The notes beneath the pieces were generated by a model. It did no database searches. It worked only from the letters and a program-made list of their open reading frames with translations, and was not told where the DNA came from. Position numbers and translations under genes: made by a program. A stretch of DNA of 64,000 nucleotides. Origin: Sporosarcina luteola. Its GTDB lineage: Bacteria; Bacillota; Bacilli; Bacillales_A; Planococcaceae. Positions 60,716-64,000 of this stretch are shown one piece after another. Positions within the stretch are counted from its first letter, which is position 1, and each line of letters opens with the position of its first letter. Where the stretch lies: NCBI GenBank assembly GCA_014204635.1, contig JACHLS010000001.1, positions 372,001 through 436,000 of the forward strand, given 5' to 3'.

Positions 60716-61333
60716 ATGACCCACAAGGCCGAACAGCTGATTGTTCAAAAAACAGCAAACAACAACCGTTCCCGTTACGGCAGCCAAAAGAAAAAATATA
60801 AGACGACGACCAAACCACAAACCGACTACGTTGTCCTTGACTTTGAGACAACCGGGTTTCGGGCAGGCGCCGACCGCATCATCCAAATCGGCGCACTGAA
60901 ATTCAACAACCATGTACAAATCGAATACTTTAACACCTTCATCAACCCGGAGCGCTACATTCCACCAAACATCACAAGGCTCACTGGCATCTCAAACGAA
61001 ATGGTCGAATGGGCGCCAACCATTGAAAATAAAATCGACGACCTGATTGCATTTATTGATAACCTGCCGATCATCGCGCACAACGCCGCCTTCGACATGA
61101 GCTTCCTCTACGCCCTCGACAACCTCGAAGGCATCGAAATCCCGGTATACACGGTGATCGACACCGTCAAACTCGCGCGAAAAACCATCACAGAAACACC
61201 GAATCACAAACTGACGACCCTCACCAAATACTTGCAGCTCGAACACGATGCCCATGACGCAATCGGCGACTGTCTCGCCACCGCAGCCATCTACCAATAC
61301 TGCACCAACGCCAACGACCCTCACACTGTCTGA
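60716..61333 (+). CDS. DEDDh 3'-5' exonuclease (DnaQ-like)
   Basis: 205 residues. A basic N-terminal tail (~35 residues) is followed by an Exo I motif VLDFETTGF, Exo II HNAAFDMSFL and Exo III HDAIGDCLAT, the DEDDh set. The fold is that of the epsilon proofreading subunit, but free-standing. It may process single-stranded DNA ends. Start ATG at 60716, with AAAGGAAG a little upstream. Its 3' end contains a terminator arm. Confidence 0.85.
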   Translation: MTHKAEQLIVQKTANNNRSRYGSQKKKYKTTTKPQTDYVVLDFETTGFRAGADRIIQIGALKFNNHVQIEYFNTFINPERYIPPNITRLTGISNEMVEWAPTIENKIDDLIAFIDNLPIIAHNAAFDMSFLYALDNLEGIEIPVYTVIDTVKLARKTITETPNHKLTTLTKYLQLEHDAHDAIGDCLATAAIYQYCTNANDPHTV

Positions 61334-61356
61334 GGTCCCGTCGTTGGTGTTTTTTA
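61303..61356 (+). terminator. Terminator overlapping the exonuclease 3' end
   Basis: ACCAACG in the last codons pairs with CGTTGGT, followed by GTTTTTT. Confidence 0.65.
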
Positions 61357-61395
61357 TGCGCTCTTCATGATCAAGAGAGTCCCCACATCACCCAT

Positions 61396-62676
61396 CCGCG
61401 CATACACTCATCCTAGCCGCGCATAAAAAAACCGCACCCGCGCATACCGATCCCAAATCCGAGCATAACCCTCCCGTTGCCGCGCATAACAGGTGTTCAC
61501 CCGCGCATACCCAAGTGCAACCCCATTCAAAAAACATTTTCCAACACAGAAAGTGCCTGATCTCAAGCAAAACCTATTGCAAAAACCCTGAATGGTTAAA
61601 ATCACTTCGCGCGTAAGAATATCCTCAACAACTGATCCCGTCCCCGCATAAACTCTTCATAGCCGCGCATAAAAAATCCGCACCCGCGCATAACGAACCT
61701 AATTCCGAGCATAACCCTCCCGTAGCCGCGCATACCGGACCCCGATCCGCGCATAACAAGTGTTCACCCGCGCATATCCAAGTGCAACCCCATTCAAAAA
61801 ACACTCTCCAACACAGAAAGTGCCTGATCTCAAGCAAAACCTATTGCAAAAACCCTGAATGGTCAAAATCACTTCGCGCGTAAGAATATCCTCAACAACT
61901 GATCCTGACCCCGCGGACTAGCCATCTCCCCCTTGAAACTCCGTCCGCGCATAAACTCATCATAGCCGCGCAAGAAAATGTCGCACCCACGCATAACGAC
62001 CCCAAATCCGAGCATAACCCTCCCGAAGCCGCGCATACCGACTCCCGACCCGCGCATAACTCCTGTCCACCCGCGCATATCCATGTGCAAACCCATTTGA
62101 GAAACACTTACAAAACAGAAAGTGTCTGATCTTGAGAACAGCAAATTACAAAACCCATGAATGGTCAAAATCATTTCGCACGTAAGAATATATTCAACAA
62201 CTGATCCCGTCCCTACGAACTAGCCATCTCCCTCTTGAAACTCCGTCCGCGCATAAACTCATCCTAGCCGCGCATAAAAATGCCGCACCCGCGCATAACG
62301 ACATGCAATCCGAGCATAACCCTCCCGTAGCCACGCATAACGACTCCAAACCCGCGCATAACAGGTGTACACCCGCGCATATCCAAGTGCAACTCCATTC
62401 AAAAAAACACTTTCCAAAACAGAAAGTGCCTGATCTCAAGCAAACCCTATTACAAAAACCCTGAATGGTCAAAATCACTTCACGCGTAAGAATATATTCA
62501 ACAACTGATCCCTATCCCGCGAACTAGCCATCTCCCTCTTGAAACTCCGTCCGCGCATAAACTCATCATAGCCGCGCATAAAAAATCCGCACCCGCGCAT
62601 ACCGACCTCAAATCCGAGCATAACCCTCCCGTAGCCGCGCATAACACGTGTCCATCCGCGCATACCCAACCCCAAA
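61396..62676 (+). repeat. Array D: five blocks, 33 units of a 21-bp CCGCGCATAA repeat
   Basis: Blocks start at 61396, 61642, 61945, 62247 and 62551 (intervals 246-304) with 6, 7, 7, 7 and 6 units, each unit exactly 21 bp. Unit 4 is CCGAGCATAACCCTCCC in every block, so blocks were copied as modules. Between blocks is an anchor of ~90-155 bases containing GAATGGTCAAAATCACTTCG and GTAAGAATAT (seen near 61590, 61855, 62158, 62460). Stop-free minus frames across it are artefacts. Confidence 0.95.
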
Positions 62677-62955
62677 ACAACTCTCCAAACTGGAAGAAAT
62701 CTGACTATTCCTCGTCACTTAGAATTCGAACCTTAAATGGTCGTACAAATAATAGGTTCAACAACTTATCGGGTTTCCGCGAATCGGACATGCACCCAAC
62801 AAGTCTATTAAAACCCTCAAATCCAGGATTTGACCCCGAAATGCCCATGAAAACTTCGTTTTGCTCCCAAATAGCCCCTGATAATTCGGGTTTATTCCAA
62901 ACCCTTCCAATTTGTATAAAGAACTACTAAACTAATAGAGAGGGAGGTGAATGAA
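62677..62955 (+). promoter_or_regulatory. Leader of the second NERD gene with paired direct repeats
   Basis: Two adjacent ~31-bp direct repeats at 62827-62857 and 62858-62889, sharing TTTG.CCC.AAAT.GCCC and (A/T)GA.AA.TTCGG, related to the pair before the first NERD gene (36603-36663). The last bases carry AGGGAGGTGAATG. No gene in this stretch. Confidence 0.65.
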
Positions 62956-63904
62956 ATGATTTACAAAAAAACGATCGATGCCTACTAGATTACAAGCTCT
63001 TCTTGCCCTAGAGCGGCGACTCCCCCATAACCACCCGCTCTACCGGCAAATCGCCCAGCACAAATATGATCGGCAAGCAGGGTACGCCGGAGAACTGGAA
63101 TACGACAAATACCTAATTGAGTTCAAACCCACTTACTCGCACGCCATTCTGCATGACATTACGCTGCGCCAAGATGGTATTTACTTTCAAATGGATTCGG
63201 TCTTGATTACCCCAGGGGAGATCATCCTATCAGAAATCAAAAATATCGCAGGCCGAGTCATTGTCAAACCCAATCCACTGCAATTCATTAGAGAATCCTC
63301 GACAGGTGATCGAACAGCAATGCGAAATCCTGTTACCGAACTGGAACGGAAAACGCAATTGTTGAAACAATGGATGCAAGAACGGGGGATCGATATGCCC
63401 GTCCGTTGCTTGGTCGTCTTTGCATACGAAAACGAACTGGTCATTGAAGCTACATCTCCCGTAGAAATTCTATTCACATACGAAGTTCCGATCTACCTAA
63501 GGCAACTCGAATTCAAACATCTCATATCCAACCGTCAACTTCACAACATCGCACGAGCCCTGAAACAAAACGATTGTCCATTCATCCCAACCCCACTCAT
63601 ACAAACATATAAGCTGGATTCGAAAGAAATAAAACCAGGCATTCATTGTCCAAATTGCAATTACACGGGCATGCGCTGGATCAAAGAAGCGTGGCACTGT
63701 CCGAAATGTCGGCACCACAACAGAATGGAACATACCGAAGCCATCATAGATTGGTTCTTATTAATGGACAACAAACTGACAAATCAGCAATTCTGCAATT
63801 TTTTCGGTGTGCCTAACCGGCATATTGCTAGAAGAATGCTAGTAAGAAGTGGAGTACAACTCGTAGGTACACGCAAATCTGCTCACTATATCAGGAAAGA
63901 GTAG
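62956..63904 (+). CDS. NERD-domain nuclease-like protein with zinc ribbon (paralogue 2, frame shifted at the start)
   Basis: Same family as 36729-37679. From ATG 62978 it encodes 308 residues: NERD residues Glu39 (GYAGELEYD), Asp73 (FQMDSVLIT), Glu86 and Lys88 (SEIKN), and zinc ribbon Cys224, 227, 241, 244. The well-placed ribosome-binding site (AGGGAGGTG) serves ATG 62956, whose frame stops after 10 codons (MIYKKTIDAY). Removing one A of a 7-A run (62965-62971) would give MIYKKRSMPTRLQALL and align with the first paralogue for the whole length. It is thus either a slippage-controlled gene, a frameshift mutation or a sequence error. Confidence 0.75.
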
Positions 63905-63977
63905 AGTAGAGGGAAGGAGGAAAAGAAACGAAAGCTACTATTTAAAGGTTCTCCGACTATCTCACAAAAACTTGTTG

Positions 63978-64000
63978 CGCTCCTATGCTGGGAGCGTTTT
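63978..64000 (+). terminator. Intrinsic terminator after the second NERD gene
   Basis: Stem CGCTCC/GGGAGCG with T4 at the window edge. Confidence 0.7.

Noticed and set aside
61396-62676. CRISPR array
   Set aside because: Units are 20-21 bp with a ~10-bp core and variable 11-bp linkers, no 24-40 bp repeats with unique spacers, and no cas genes in the window.

Overview
The window is a chromosomal segment of an endospore-forming, flagellated Firmicute of the Bacillales. Gene order (rho-rpmE-tdk-prfA-prmC-spoIIR-tsaC-ywlE, then rpiB-ywlG-glyA-upp-atpIBEFHAGDC-ywzB-murA-spoIID-spoIIQ, then spoIIID-mbl-flhO-flhP-fabZ-ywpF-ssbB-ywqA/ywqB) follows the Bacillus subtilis backbone from rho to ywqB with insertions. 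The protein sequences and the intergenic repeats suggest Planococcaceae, perhaps Sporosarcina; that assignment is an inference.

Layout. 1-11070: backbone (transcription termination, a nucleoside transporter, release factor and its methylase, forespore signal spoIIR, tRNA modification, arginine phosphatase) plus one chemoreceptor. 11100-17400: an AT-rich accessory island between the chemoreceptor and rpiB. It carries a SigO-like sigma factor, an intracellular-type subtilisin, small Cys-rich proteins, a lone tRNA-Cys, a phospholipase A2-like protein, an RsoA-like sigma partner and decayed fragments. 17411-33764: rpiB, glyA, upp, UDP-GlcNAc epimerase, a DedA protein and lipid-type glycosyltransferase insertion, the complete F1Fo ATP synthase operon, and murA. 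33882-38160: sporulation genes spoIID, spoIIQ and spoIIID, with a long repeat array and a NERD nuclease gene inserted between spoIIQ and spoIIID. 38431-45107: mbl, flagellar rod/hook genes, fabZ, a lipoprotein, ywpF and an SSB. 45141-54238: SNF2 helicase/SWIM pair, small regulators, a membrane adaptor pair and a polysaccharide deacetylase. 54896-63904: a 1895-residue extracellular subtilisin with seven Ig-like repeats, a DEDDh exonuclease, a second repeat array and a second NERD nuclease gene.

The most unusual content is a set of four intergenic arrays built from a conserved ~10-bp core. Three (4357-4783, 54325-54612, 61396-62676) use CCGCGCATAA at a 21-bp period. One (35641-36373) uses CCGCTCGTAT at a strict 20-bp period for 35 units with no indel. 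The two largest arrays each lie directly upstream of one of two paralogous genes for a NERD nuclease-like protein with a C-terminal zinc ribbon. These two genes also share a related leader with paired ~31-bp direct repeats. I propose this array-plus-NERD arrangement as a candidate undescribed system. Its function cannot be read from the sequence.

Other points: two DnaA-box clusters (3148-3313, 7585-7741), sigma-F/sigma-E-like promoters at spoIIR, spoIIQ, spoIID and spoIIID, a possible attenuator in the atp leader, and a 7-A homopolymer that puts the second NERD gene out of frame with its ribosome-binding site. All calls come from reading the sequence; no database search was run.
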